This document shows, one piece after another, positions 9,827-20,166 of a stretch of 64,000 nt of DNA. Positions within the stretch are counted from its first letter, which is position 1. Each line of letters begins with the position of its first letter. Origin of the DNA: Babesia bovis T2Bo (lineage: Eukaryota; Apicomplexa; Aconoidasida; Piroplasmida; Babesiidae); contig NC_010574.1 of the NCBI RefSeq assembly GCF_000165395.2, forward strand, positions 1,364,001 through 1,428,000, written 5' to 3'. The position numbers were made by a program, and so were the translations under genes. A model generated the notes under the pieces. That model saw only the letters and a program-made list of their open reading frames with translations. It searched no databases and was not told where the DNA came from.

Positions 9827-11914
9827 TCATCTCAATAGCTTTCTACGTGCCATTCGCCATTTTCTCAGCCTGCGTGTTTGGAAGATAATCATGTTATTAA
9901 ATATATGTTGCAAACATTTTGATGCACTAACATATCCTCCCCATCGTACTGTAGTTTTACACGTTTTTAATTTTATTACACTCTGTTGTATAAAATGAGG
10001 CACAATGCGAGTACCAACGGTTTCGTTGCTAAATATGGGAGATAATAAGATGCTACTGACGCCTGACATTATCCCCGCTGCATATGAAGTTCCTTCTACT
10101 ACGATCGTTGTGTTATTCAAGCCTAAGGTATATATATTTTTTGCTGGAGCGAGTACTTGGCATATATGTAGACCATATTGGGTCTTCGAATACAATTCAA
10201 ACTTGTCTATTAATTCAACAACACAGCTTTCAGGATTGTTTCTTCTAGATTTACATTGTGCAATGCGATCAGCTAGATTCTTCTCTGTCATTTGTTGCAT
10301 TCCTGCAACGCTCAATATATTTGAATAGAATGTGGTGTATGTTGCTGGTACAACATGTTCCAATCGTATATTTGGTTCCCTAGGACCTCTGGGTACCATA
10401 TTTCCCGACGAAACAACAGATAACACATTCATGTTTTCTAATATTTTGAATGCATGCATCAGAGCTCCACTGGCTGCAGGCAATGTCCAACTGTGGTTTT
10501 GCACTTGTGCCTTTCTTTTGATACAGTAATCTATACATTTCAATATATCACTTAGCCTTCCTTTTAAATCGTTGTCAAACGCTTTGCAAGCTATTAATCG
10601 TGCGGTAGGATTTATGCCTGTAATTCCGTTTCCATCAACCTTCATTCCTGCTATTAGCCCGGCTATACCTGTACCATGTCCATGGATATCCATAGGGTCA
10701 TAGGTTTCATTTATAGCATCTATGCCGTATCTTCTTTCTCCAAAATATTCCGATGATGACTCACCGCTACCTTCATGTTCAAACGCATGTTGTAAGGATT
10801 TGTTATTATAATCCACCCCCGTATCGATGGTGCATACGGTAACACGACGTCGTTTCATAGTTTTGAGTTTTGCTATTGCTTCATCAGCCTGTGTTACTGT
10901 GATATACCACTGTTTGTCGGAATAATCATCTGACAGTTCTTTAACGTTTTCTATGGCTGGATTGGTTTTATCGGGTGATGGTCCAAGGACACCTCCATTC
11001 TGACTTGCTATATTTGTTGTCGATTGACTATAATTATCGCTTGTTTTATTTTCAGCTTGGCCATTCCCTTGGTTAATATTTGTCCCATGGTTCTTCATTT
11101 TCGTTTGAAATTTCTCAGTTTGGTTGATTTTTCTTTTTGGTGATCTACGTGGTTTGTTGTTTCCATCTCCGTCATCGCGTATATTTGGTTCATTTTGTAC
11201 ATCCTTTCTTGAGTTTGCTGGATTTCGTTTATTTTTAGATGATCTATTTTTCTTCATTGGGGCGCCGGTGATTCCACCGTTTCGCTTATTTCGTCCACTA
11301 GACTCATTGTGATTTTTTACAGAGTTAGCGGCAATATTGTTATCCGACATCATATGGTCATTGAAAAACGCGGAGTGGTTATCAGCATGATGATTTGACA
11401 CAGGGGCACTTCCGGAGATTGTGGAGGAGGCCTTTGGAGTATCAAAGGAAGTTAGGTATGCTGTTTCATCGTTTTCTATTATTATACCACGCTCAGTAAG
11501 TCCCTTTCGAAGGGATTCTAATTGTTCGTCAGTATAATCATGTGGAGGCTCTACTATGAACATATTCAAACTCATTAACTCCACAAGACCGATGTCATCA
11601 GTCGATGTTGTGCTTTCACTCACAATGTCACTCAACTGTAGAAACGACTGTTCCGTATTCATATTTGTGTACCTAGCTATAAATTTAATTGGCTTGGGGA
11701 TAGAGTTTTGGGGACCATTCACCATCCTTAAGCACTCCCTGCCACATTCGCCAATATTTGTAACATCATACTTCTTCCATTTACCAAAGTCAATGGAATC
11801 TTTAGTGTCTGCATTACTGGTAAGTTCTTTTGGCTCTACTGGTGCAGTCGCCGTATTTTGGTCGACGATTATCAACAAAGTGAATGTCAACCCCAACTCC
11901 AGTAGCCATCTCAT
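9827..11914 (-). CDS. Subtilisin-like serine protease (SUB1-like)
   Basis: Single exon, 695 aa. Residues 1-22 are a signal peptide. An inhibitory prodomain occupies roughly 75-155 (MFIVEPPHDYTDEQLESLRK region). Residues about 165-320 are a disordered Asn/Lys/Arg-rich linker. The S8 catalytic domain follows: Asp364 in CTIDTGVD, His413 in HGHGTGIAG, oxyanion Asn505 in VVSSGN and Ser610 in VEGTSYAAG. The triad is complete, so activity is expected. The usual Pro after the Ser motif (GTSxATP) is replaced by Gly. SUB1-type enzymes of apicomplexans are secreted from organelles and process surface proteins around egress and invasion. The gene sits between two rhomboid protease genes and is divergent from NPL4. 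Confidence 0.9.
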   Translation of the reverse strand: MRWLLELGLTFTLLIIVDQNTATAPVEPKELTSNADTKDSIDFGKWKKYDVTNIGECGRECLRMVNGPQNSIPKPIKFIARYTNMNTEQSFLQLSDIVSESTTSTDDIGLVELMSLNMFIVEPPHDYTDEQLESLRKGLTERGIIIENDETAYLTSFDTPKASSTISGSAPVSNHHADNHSAFFNDHMMSDNNIAANSVKNHNESSGRNKRNGGITGAPMKKNRSSKNKRNPANSRKDVQNEPNIRDDGDGNNKPRRSPKRKINQTEKFQTKMKNHGTNINQGNGQAENKTSDNYSQSTTNIASQNGGVLGPSPDKTNPAIENVKELSDDYSDKQWYITVTQADEAIAKLKTMKRRRVTVCTIDTGVDYNNKSLQHAFEHEGSGESSSEYFGERRYGIDAINETYDPMDIHGHGTGIAGLIAGMKVDGNGITGINPTARLIACKAFDNDLKGRLSDILKCIDYCIKRKAQVQNHSWTLPAASGALMHAFKILENMNVLSVVSSGNMVPRGPREPNIRLEHVVPATYTTFYSNILSVAGMQQMTEKNLADRIAQCKSRRNNPESCVVELIDKFELYSKTQYGLHICQVLAPAKNIYTLGLNNTTIVVEGTSYAAGIMSGVSSILLSPIFSNETVGTRIVPHFIQQSVIKLKTCKTTVRWGGYVSASKCLQHIFNNMIIFQTRRLRKWRMARRKLLR

Positions 11915-12394
11915 TGTTATTGCATGATACTAGCAAATTATGAAAAGGTTCCATTAGGCAATGAAAAACGTTATACATAGTTTAGTTTTAAGCTGAATCA
12001 AATATCGTAAACATGCATTAAATATAGCGTTAAAAGCGACTCATTTGGAACATTGGTATCTATTGATGGCACTAGAGCAAATACAAAGAATCTCAAGTGA
12101 TATGGCGGCAACATTTTAGCTGCAGTATGCGGAATTAAGTGATAGCGATAAATTGCAATGTAAGGTGATGGGTGTTTTTTTTCACAATGGTAAATTAATT
12201 TCCTATAAAAAGACACTCCGTTGTGGAGTTCGCATGGTTCATAATGTTTATTCTGATGAGGGAGCAAGGGGTAATATGACTGCTGATTATTACACACTAC
12301 ACTTTGTGACGTTGGGTGTAAGGGTGGCGCTCTACCGAACCCTCCATTACACAGTTTATTTAGGATTATACGCTGATAGATCGCATGGATAATT
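11915..12394. promoter_or_regulatory. Divergent intergenic region between the subtilisin gene and NPL4
   Basis: A 480-bp gap between outward-facing starts. Weak open frames on both strands (79 and 187 codons) overlap each other and have no family features; I treat them as chance. The region should hold both promoters. Confidence 0.45.
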
Positions 12395-14023
12395 ATGATA
12401 ATACGTGTACTTAGTAGCATTGGGATTAGTCGCATTTCCCTTAAGCCTAGCGCCACTTTAGGTGACCTCAAGGCCGAGATTCGGAGTCGTATACAGATAC
12501 CCGAAGGCGTCGAGTTGAAATTTGTGTTTTGTGACAATAATTTAGAGGTATTTATTAGCACAATGATCTATATTTCGTTTTAGATCAATGGTGAGGACTA
12601 TGCAGTTCTTGCTGATCTTGGTATTGAACATGGAACATCTTTGCGGCTAATAACTCTCCAAGGGAGTACTACAATCAACCAGAACCTCAGTTATGTGTCT
12701 ATGTGTAAGGTTGATTCTCCTGCTGAGGCACCCATTACATCTACTGTTGACTCTACGGTTGCATCACCATCCGTTGATAAAGAAGGTACGTGTCTAACAA
12801 TGAAAAACTATATATCAACCTAGAAACAGATGATGTTGGATCAAGTTCACATTTTAAATCTTTTGACGCCTTTTTACGTGACAGCGGATACCCACTTTCA
12901 GACTTGCCGCTGAGACAATCATACAAACCGATATTAATCGAACGTGGAAAAATGAACAAAGTAAGTATATATCATTAAGGTTTAAATAGATATGCGTGCT
13001 TCTCATATATCACATATTATTGTGCTGGATGGGTTGTTTATTTTTTTAATCATGACCTCACTTATTTTTTAGTTGCCTTCTAGCGTTACTGTAAAACATC
13101 AACCATATCGTCATGTTGATCATATTGAGCTGATGAACGTGCAAGATATACACAATTTCGCGAACTATTGGATGAACGACCTAGAGATGGCCGAACAGCG
13201 TGCAGGTTGGTTATATGGTTACTATGTCGAGGATTCTCACTACCCTCTTGGAATACGAGCTGTCTGTGAAGGAATATATGAACCTCCGCAACATTCAACA
13301 CTTTGTGATGTTGAATTTTTGCCGGACGAATTCATCTCAACTGTTGATGCCATTGCTGCAAGGCTGGGTCTAGAACGCATAGGCCACATATTAACTCATT
13401 TACCACGTGAGAACTATTTGTCTCCACAGGATGTGATTGACAGTGCAAAGGTGCAGTTAGGCCGTGTTCACAAGACCCATTACACACGTTACCCTGTATC
13501 AACTCACATAACATGTACATTACACCCTGATTCAGAAGGCAAACCGGCGTTGAATGCATTTATGGTGTCTGACACTGCGATGGCGCTTCTAAGAGACGGA
13601 ATAATAGCCGATGTACAGCCTGATCCAATGGTTATAAGTATGCGTCAGCCTACGAATAAAAATGAAGTTCTTCCTCAGATTATCGAATCAGGAAAAGAGG
13701 TGACATCCTTTGACCCAAGTTGGTTCGTGATAAGGGTCAATGATTCCGCTCCTATAAATCCTAATTCTATTTTTAAATATTCTGATTTCCCCCGAGAAAA
13801 TCGTACCATTCGCCCAATTACTCCAGATGCAGTGAAAAAGTTTTTCTCAAGCCGACTTGCTGAGGGTTTGGAGACGTCTGATGCAAATATATTTAGTGAT
13901 TTCCATCTGCTTATTTATATGGCCAGAGTTTTAGATGTTGAAACAGCGTTGGCAATTTGCGACGCCTTACTGGGAAAAACTACGCTTGACCCTATAATGG
14001 TTGAGCTCCTTATGACAAGCTAG
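12395..14023 (+). CDS. NPL4: NPL4, ubiquitin-binding cofactor of CDC48/p97
   Basis: Four exons, 12395-12547, 12584-12785, 12824-12960 and 13073-14023, give 480 aa. The N-terminal ubiquitin-like domain starts MIIRVLSSIGISRISLKPS. After a Ser/Thr-rich linker comes SFDAFLRDSGYP and then the NPL4 (MPN-like) domain: SSVTVKHQPYRHVDHIE, GWLYGYY, YPLGIRA, IYEPPQ and LGLERIGHILTHLP. NPL4 with UFD1 recruits polyubiquitinated substrates to CDC48, for ER-associated degradation and, in apicomplexans, possibly apicoplast protein import. The Cys/His zinc finger that normally sits just before the NPL4 domain is missing: the segment reads KPILIERGKMNKLPSSV with no Cys (see findings). Introns are 36, 38 and 112 nt. 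Confidence 0.92.
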
Positions 14024-14830
14024 ATTTTGCACTATTTACATCGCATAGCCAATTCTAACCATTTAGTTGTTTATAACATAACAACAGGATAAATGTAGCT
14101 CGTTATCGGTGAAAACATTTTGCCTCTGTTAACGGCGAGGCAGACTCAACGCAACTATTTTTGTTTAAGCACTTTGGACGGTTAATTTACTAGACATACG
14201 ATGTCAGCAAACAGATAAAGCCGCCATATTATAGTAACATATAAAACTGTTCTTAGGTAACTATATCCCCAGTAAAAATGCTTGTTCTTACAGAACAATT
14301 GTAATATTAATAGGGATGATAGCACTTTATAAGATATTTAATCACACGTCACTTTATTGTTTGACATTTTATCGGAGATTAACTACCAGTCGGTTACATT
14401 GACGAGGAAGAATTATGTTATAGATGATGTTTATGGAATTTGTGGCCACTTTTATTTTCCTTATATAACACATGTAAACTGATTACTGAGTTATTCACTA
14501 CAAAACATTGATATAGCTTTTACAAGATTTTAAAACATTTGTAAACGAACAAGTACAAATGGCGGGCATGTAGTTCGTAATCAATAAATGAAACGAACAA
14601 TTTCATCATTTGGTTATATTATGCCATTTATCAAATATAAATTAGTTTCGGATTTAACCGTATTGCATATGTATTAACTTATCGCTTTATACGTCATTGT
14701 TCTACGGTGGTGGTTAATCACATTACTTAATAGCTTCAGTTACAGTATTTATCAGTCCTAAGGCCGCATCATGGGAGGATTTCAATATATTATCCATTGG
14801 TGCCGTTTTAGCTGATAAATGTTAAACATT
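14024..14830. other. Convergent non-coding region between NPL4 and rhomboid B
   Basis: An 807-bp AT-rich gap between two stop codons. It has no substantial open frame, repeat or RNA-gene-like sequence that I can support. Confidence 0.4.
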
Positions 14831-16686
14831 CTACATAAACATACCGTAATCATCTCCACAGAAATGTTTTGCATCATCAACGTTGTTAAAACACCAAAAT
14901 AATTTTCGGTTAAGGTATTGAGCAGGTATATCTCTATGTCCGCTAAATAGTTTTTCAATGTTCGTTATGAAGCAACACTCGCAAGTTTGCCACCCGCTTA
15001 GTTTATATTCACCAGGTGGCTTGAACTTTGCATATAGTTCGGGTTTAGATAGAAATAATCCTAAAATAGTAAAAAGCAGAACCTACATAAGTTGTATTTA
15101 TTTTCGTCATACATCCTACCATCATTAAAAGACTAGTGATCCTAAAAATCCATTCTCTCAATCTCATCCGACATGGAGGAGCACCTTGCCTTTCGAATTT
15201 CTTTTTTATTAAGGCAATGCGACGCGGAGTAACACCGTTTTGGACCGCATGTTTTTGGGCCATATCCTTTTGTCTATTACGATCTCCACGATCCTCTATT
15301 TAGGGCATAATACAACACCAACTAATACTTACTTTTGAACACGATGATTAGCCGTAGCTTTGCTTTCCACTTTTGTGGCAATGCCCACGATATGAGTGGA
15401 CATAGTAGAGAACGTTCAACAATTGTACATTTATCACAACTGGAGACACTTTTAATGGTAGCAAATCCCCAGAGCATTCCGAAAACACAGCCACCCTATA
15501 CAATCTATTTTGTAACGACATGACCTACAATGTGGCAATAGTTATCGACGTTTGGTGCAAGACCCATCAAGAATCCTATGATCTGTACTCTATGTTCAGT
15601 TGGCACATATATACAAACCAGGGTGATAATGTTGTAACAGAAAAGAAACACTGGACGAGGTATCGTATTCCAATATTCTGCAAATTGTGATAATAGTGTT
15701 AGTTAATACCAACCAATGCAATAAGGTATCATGGCTCCATAGAGACCATACATAGCTCCTGAAGATCCTACCGTGAGTCCACATGGAGATAATACAGCAC
15801 CTGTTAAATTCCCACCAATTCCACTTATCAAGAACAATCCCATGGTCCTCATAAAACCCCAATCCTGTTTGTACATCATGAATTAAGAGGGTTATACTTA
15901 CAGGCTCGATGATCCACAATGCCTGTATTTGACAAAAGACGTTGAAGAACAGATGCTTCCAACTACTATGGAGGAACATACTCCAAAACACTCTGTAATA
16001 CTCTTCGTAATTCCGCATCACGTTCGTGCTCAATCCTCCCAATAGATTATATACTCTTTCATTTGGAGCATCTGAGGAAGCAGAACTTGCTGCAGTAACT
16101 AACTTTTGTAAGTATTCTTTTGGCCAGCCTTCATCAGAAGCACTTTCTCCGAAGAATACTCTATTTGCAGTACTTGTTTTAAGATTATATTCACATGCAC
16201 CGTAACCAAATTCTACTATATAGGGTTTTATAGCTTCTCTACCGGTCTGTATTGCCGGATACAGTACTGAGGAAATGCATCTTCCGTTGAATGTAATATA
16301 ATTGAATACCAATCTATCGTTTTTTATCTATGGTGCTTTGTAAACCTACTGTGTGATGAATATTAACACAAGGGCAAAATTTATCATCAGCATAAATGGC
16401 AACCTCCCTAAAAGGGGATTCTTTTCTAGCATAGGGTCACTTCCTTTGACAATATTATTGTCTTCATTATTTTTAAACCCTGCTACGTAAGCCAATTTTT
16501 CTAGGGGATTTATTGGAGATCTCCTGTTTATAACTACTTTGGTCTTTGGAACTATGATTTTATTTGGGCTTATGGTAACATCTAACCTTTTTGTGGAGCC
16601 TCTATGATTTCCGGACTGGCAAGATGCACCTCCCCGGTTTGGGTAGGTTCCTCCTCGTCCGAAAATTCGATTTCATCGTCTTTCAT
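14831..16686 (-). CDS. Rhomboid intramembrane serine protease B (ROM4-like)
   Basis: Eight exons: 16686-16587, 16551-16350, 16313-15902, 15864-15714, 15677-15529, 15495-15333, 15295-15120 and 15082-14831, giving 534 aa. All introns are 33-37 nt. The N-terminus is acidic ([13 protein letters not shown]), then a basic stretch and a first span [13 protein letters not shown]. Core motifs are [25 protein letters not shown] with the catalytic Ser, and [15 protein letters not shown] with the catalytic His. A last span [11 protein letters not shown] precedes a Cys-containing cytoplasmic tail ending DDYGMFM. The long N- and C-terminal extensions fit the ROM4 subgroup. It is the paralogue of rhomboid A, with four shared intron sites. 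Upstream of the start lies a cluster of GATTC words (see findings). Confidence 0.87.
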
Positions 16687-17460
16687 ATTTTAGTATAGAA
16701 GCAAACTAGAAGTGATTCTAATTCACGATATGATTCAATAAATGGATTCTGATTCATATGAGCGCATTCTCGATTCACGTGTGAACATTTATAAGCATTG
16801 ATAAGGTGTTCATCTAATTAAACAGATTCTATCTAACGATTCAAGTGTGTTCATTATGATATTCCGCAACATCTACAATCCTTTGCATTACTTGCAATGG
16901 ATATTTATATAGCTTAAGGTTAAGTATCAATTGGTCATCTGAAGCTGCCAATAGATAAGAGGATTATTTACGTATCCTACCTAGGGAGAGTTTACAATAT
17001 TCTGGGCCTTCTTCATCTGACACATGGGCATTGAACTGTATATGCTTGTTTCCATAGGCCATAAGAGGTACTAGATTCTTGACAAAGTAACTACAATTTG
17101 TCTAACATATTAGATGTATTCTAACCTTGCGCACTCGTTCATACGATTGTAATTTACTTCAATTTTATTCAGCTTAGATAGGTTCATTGGTCGAAAAGAT
17201 AACATCCTTTCAATCCTTCTTGGTGCAACAGACCTCATTTTTAGGTCGTGTACATTTTATTTGTGTCCATGCATTTGTACATTGCTTAAAATTATGACTG
17301 TCTACGTTATGAGAAACGCTCCAACAACCTAACGTTATGGGCGCGATGTGTAAAGGAAAGGTGGAGGATTAAACATGCAAGTTGATTAAGAATACAGATT
17401 TAATATACACAATACCATTTTTATTAGAATGAAAAGTGGTACAGATTAATACATGTACGT
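16687..17460. promoter_or_regulatory. Upstream region of rhomboid B and 3' flank of RPL4
   Basis: A 774-bp gap between two minus-strand genes. The part next to the rhomboid start (16714-16843) has seven GATTC words in the same orientation. The rest is AT-rich with no open frame worth calling and should include the RPL4 3' UTR. Confidence 0.45.
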
Positions 17461-18543
17461 TCATACTTCCTCGCTCACAGTGAGAGGTTTAGTGGAGATG
17501 GCCTCAATGATATTTTTGTAGAAAGCCTTAGAGTTAGCCTTGCAACGTTTCATTTCTTCCTTAGTCTTTTTGGCTTTAACCTTGGTGTTGATCAAACCTT
17601 CACTGCGGAGCGATTCCTGTACAAACTTGAGGACCTCCTTGGAACAGCCACTCTTACGGGTGGCCTTCGGGGTACCCTCTCTAGGTGCTCTAAGAGCAGC
17701 CTGCACTGGTGTTGACTCTATAAGGGCGCTAAGATCAGCGTTTTTAAGAAGCTTGGTTGGCATCATTTTGATGTAATCATCCAGGGCTTCGAAGGCAGAT
17801 TTGCTCCATACACAGAGTCTTCCGAGCGCTCCTGCAGGGGCCAACTTAAGAAGGTTAAGTCTCTCTACACAAGCAACTTCAACGCCAGGAATGTTCCTGA
17901 AAGCCCTTTTGCCTTCAACAGCAGTTGCTCTGAGGATGATAAGAGGGCCGACGGGTCTCTTCTTACGACCATCCCTAGCACGTCCAGTAACTTTGTCGAT
18001 TCTCTTCAACTCAGCTCCCAATCCAATAGTTTCCAGGAGCTTGACAGCATCTTTGGTTTTGTTGATTTGCTCGATGGCATCATCAACAACCATAGGTACC
18101 TCACGCAAAGCCTCGATGCGGTGGCCTCTGGACATCACAACAGGCACTACGGCGGTAGCAGCCAATGCAGATGCAAGAGCCTGACGCTTCTCCTTCAAAT
18201 TGACCTTGCGGTGCCATCTCCTCCATACACGGGTAGGAGCATACATACCACCAGCACGGCAGAAGTTGGCGTAGGCGGCCTGTCCAGCGCGGTGAGTACC
18301 ACCACCCTTTACACGTGGAACACGGGCCATAGCACGACCGGTACCCCAACTCCTAGCAGAAGTTTGGTAACCAGACATCTTGCTGACGGCATATGCCTGA
18401 CGTCTGTTCTTGGACATGTTGGTATGGACAATTCTGACAAGGTCGAGCCTCAATGGCGCCGAAAAAACCTTAGGCATCAAAGTGGCCCCAACCCTTTCTC
18501 CGTCCGTCGCATTGTGGACGGATACCTCCGGGCGTAACGTCAT
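17461..18543 (-). CDS. RPL4: 60S ribosomal protein L4 (uL4)
   Basis: Single exon, 360 aa, starting MTLRPEVSVHN. The family core is clear: VFSAPLRLDLVRIVHTN, YQTSARSWGTGRAMARVPR, VKGGGTHRAGQAAYANFC, WRRWHRKVN, VMSRGHRIEALREVP and KAFRNIPG-like RAFRNIPGVEVACVERLN. The Gly-rich loop is the extension that reaches the peptide exit tunnel. The C-terminal tail is lysine-rich. Length is within the eukaryotic range (about 360-430). Codon use is richer in C/G third positions than in the neighbours, as expected for a highly expressed gene. It is divergent from the MORN gene. Confidence 0.97.
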   Translation of the reverse strand: MTLRPEVSVHNATDGERVGATLMPKVFSAPLRLDLVRIVHTNMSKNRRQAYAVSKMSGYQTSARSWGTGRAMARVPRVKGGGTHRAGQAAYANFCRAGGMYAPTRVWRRWHRKVNLKEKRQALASALAATAVVPVVMSRGHRIEALREVPMVVDDAIEQINKTKDAVKLLETIGLGAELKRIDKVTGRARDGRKKRPVGPLIILRATAVEGKRAFRNIPGVEVACVERLNLLKLAPAGALGRLCVWSKSAFEALDDYIKMMPTKLLKNADLSALIESTPVQAALRAPREGTPKATRKSGCSKEVLKFVQESLRSEGLINTKVKAKKTKEEMKRCKANSKAFYKNIIEAISTKPLTVSEEV

Positions 18544-19129
18544 CTGTGTATTGAATTATTCGGGCTAACAGAATGTTTGCTCACATAAATTACAACCTTT
18601 GGTTTTCAAACATAATACAAAATAAATGGAATGATACTAATTCATAAAATTGCTTGAACTAATAACGCTTTCAGTGGAGACCCTTGTAGGGATAGAGAAT
18701 CTCACTGTTATAAACAAACACCTACCTTCTATAACTGCTGCACGTTACAGTTATCAACACCAGATATATGATAGTAGTATATTGCGCGGCTTCGTGCCTT
18801 GCTTTAATAATGATTTTACGGAAGTTCATACCTTCTCCCAACGCCAGCCCCATTCACAGGGTGAGGCCGAGGGCTAGTACGTCATCCAATACAGAAGGGT
18901 CATCACGGATGCCTAACTGCTATCAAACATGTAAATGTGCATTGTTAAAGCCTTTGAATGCTATTTTTGATGTCGCTGCCCTACTGTGTAAGGTAATAAC
19001 ATTGCACATTTTGGGTTGATCTATACGTTATTAAAACCTTCGTGACAATCCTTTTCTCCACATTTTTGTTATATTGAAGTGTGTATGATAATATATTTAT
19101 TTTGGAATTGTTAGTTGTTTGTCTATACC
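18544..19129. promoter_or_regulatory. Divergent region between RPL4 and the MORN gene
   Basis: A 586-bp gap between outward-facing starts. A more GC-rich block (about 18720-18925) has coding-like frames on the minus strand, broken by a TGA, but I could not build a convincing gene from it (see findings). The remainder is AT-rich promoter sequence. Confidence 0.35.
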
Positions 19130-19972
19130 ATGGGACAAGCCCAGAGTGTGAGCTCAAAGCGGTTTCAAGAGGAGTATTATTTGTTTTTTGACGAGAAACC
19201 CGAATGTGACAATGCACATTTATCACCAAAGCGTATATATCCAGGTTTTGGTAAGTATGTGGTTGATTACAGGTCAGAATTTGATCCTGCTAAGGATGTG
19301 TCTGGGATCAAGCTCGTTCACCGAATAGACACGCCAGATGTGTATAACGTTTCGACTCACGGCGATTTTTGTGATGATACAGATACACAATCCCGTGTTC
19401 AAACATTGAGCCCGGTTGATAACGTTGGAGGCATAGACGATTTTGCCTTACACACTGTTGCGACGCCAACGGATGATGATTTCTCTATATATGAATACTG
19501 TAGTCCGTCTGGACGTCGTATACGTGGTCGTTACGATGGTGCGGCATTTACTGATGGGCGTATAACGTGGCCCGATGGCCGTCAGTACAATGGTCAATTG
19601 AAGGGTTCTGTTCCTCATGGTTTCGGTACGTATCATACTTCCAGAGGCAATGAATACACTGGTCATTGGAGCATGGGACTTCAACATGGCGAAGGTTCTT
19701 ACACAACCTACAAATCTGGTTGTCGCATTCAACGTCGTGGTGTTTGGGATCACGGTCAACTTGTCCGTTGGCTTGATGACGACCCTCAGGAGTACTTTAA
19801 ATCTCCTGAGCGCAAAACGATGATTGAACGGATTATGGAGCCAAATGGTGATACCCCCGGTATTTCACCTGTATCTCGCGCTACATCTGCAGTGCCTTCT
19901 ATGGCTGTCTCTCCTATATCTCATGATCATACGGCAGGCGCTGGTTGCTCTGGTGAGGATCCCGGGTGTTGA
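19130..19972 (+). CDS. MORN-repeat protein with N-myristoylation-type start
   Basis: Single exon, 280 aa from the ATG at 19130, which has a good context (ACCATGG). An upstream in-frame TTG is not needed. The start MGQAQSVSS fits an N-myristoylation signal (Gly2, Ser6). Residues about 130-205 hold MORN units: GRYDGAAFTDGRITWPDGR, YNGQLKGSVPHGFGTYH and YTGHWSMGLQHGEGSYT, followed by one degenerate unit. The N-terminal 120 residues and the Ser/Pro-rich tail are not recognised. MORN repeats bind membranes or cytoskeletal partners; with myristoylation, a membrane-linked scaffold, perhaps at the inner membrane complex, is plausible but inferred. Confidence 0.75.
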   Translation: MGQAQSVSSKRFQEEYYLFFDEKPECDNAHLSPKRIYPGFGKYVVDYRSEFDPAKDVSGIKLVHRIDTPDVYNVSTHGDFCDDTDTQSRVQTLSPVDNVGGIDDFALHTVATPTDDDFSIYEYCSPSGRRIRGRYDGAAFTDGRITWPDGRQYNGQLKGSVPHGFGTYHTSRGNEYTGHWSMGLQHGEGSYTTYKSGCRIQRRGVWDHGQLVRWLDDDPQEYFKSPERKTMIERIMEPNGDTPGISPVSRATSAVPSMAVSPISHDHTAGAGCSGEDPGC

Positions 19973-20166
19973 TTTATAGGTTCATAATCGTATTAAAATG
20001 TTTACAGCATGACATTGTTATCTCTATATCGTACTTTGTTTACATTTCGTATCGAGTTACTTTCATTCTTGCCTTGTGTATATCCATGCAATAGTCGAGC
20101 ATATTATATATCTTTACACAAACATTAGTAACAGTTGTGTATTTTGTAAACTACATTGTTTTATTT

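Noticed and set aside
9606..9830. 74-codon frame overlapping the subtilisin stop
   Set aside because: No family features, no splice connection to the protease, and located in AT-rich 3' flank. The ATGA overlap appears to be chance here.
12153..12392. 79-codon plus-strand frame before NPL4 and a 187-codon frame opposite it
   Set aside because: They overlap each other on opposite strands, show no domain, and occupy the promoter region of two clear genes.
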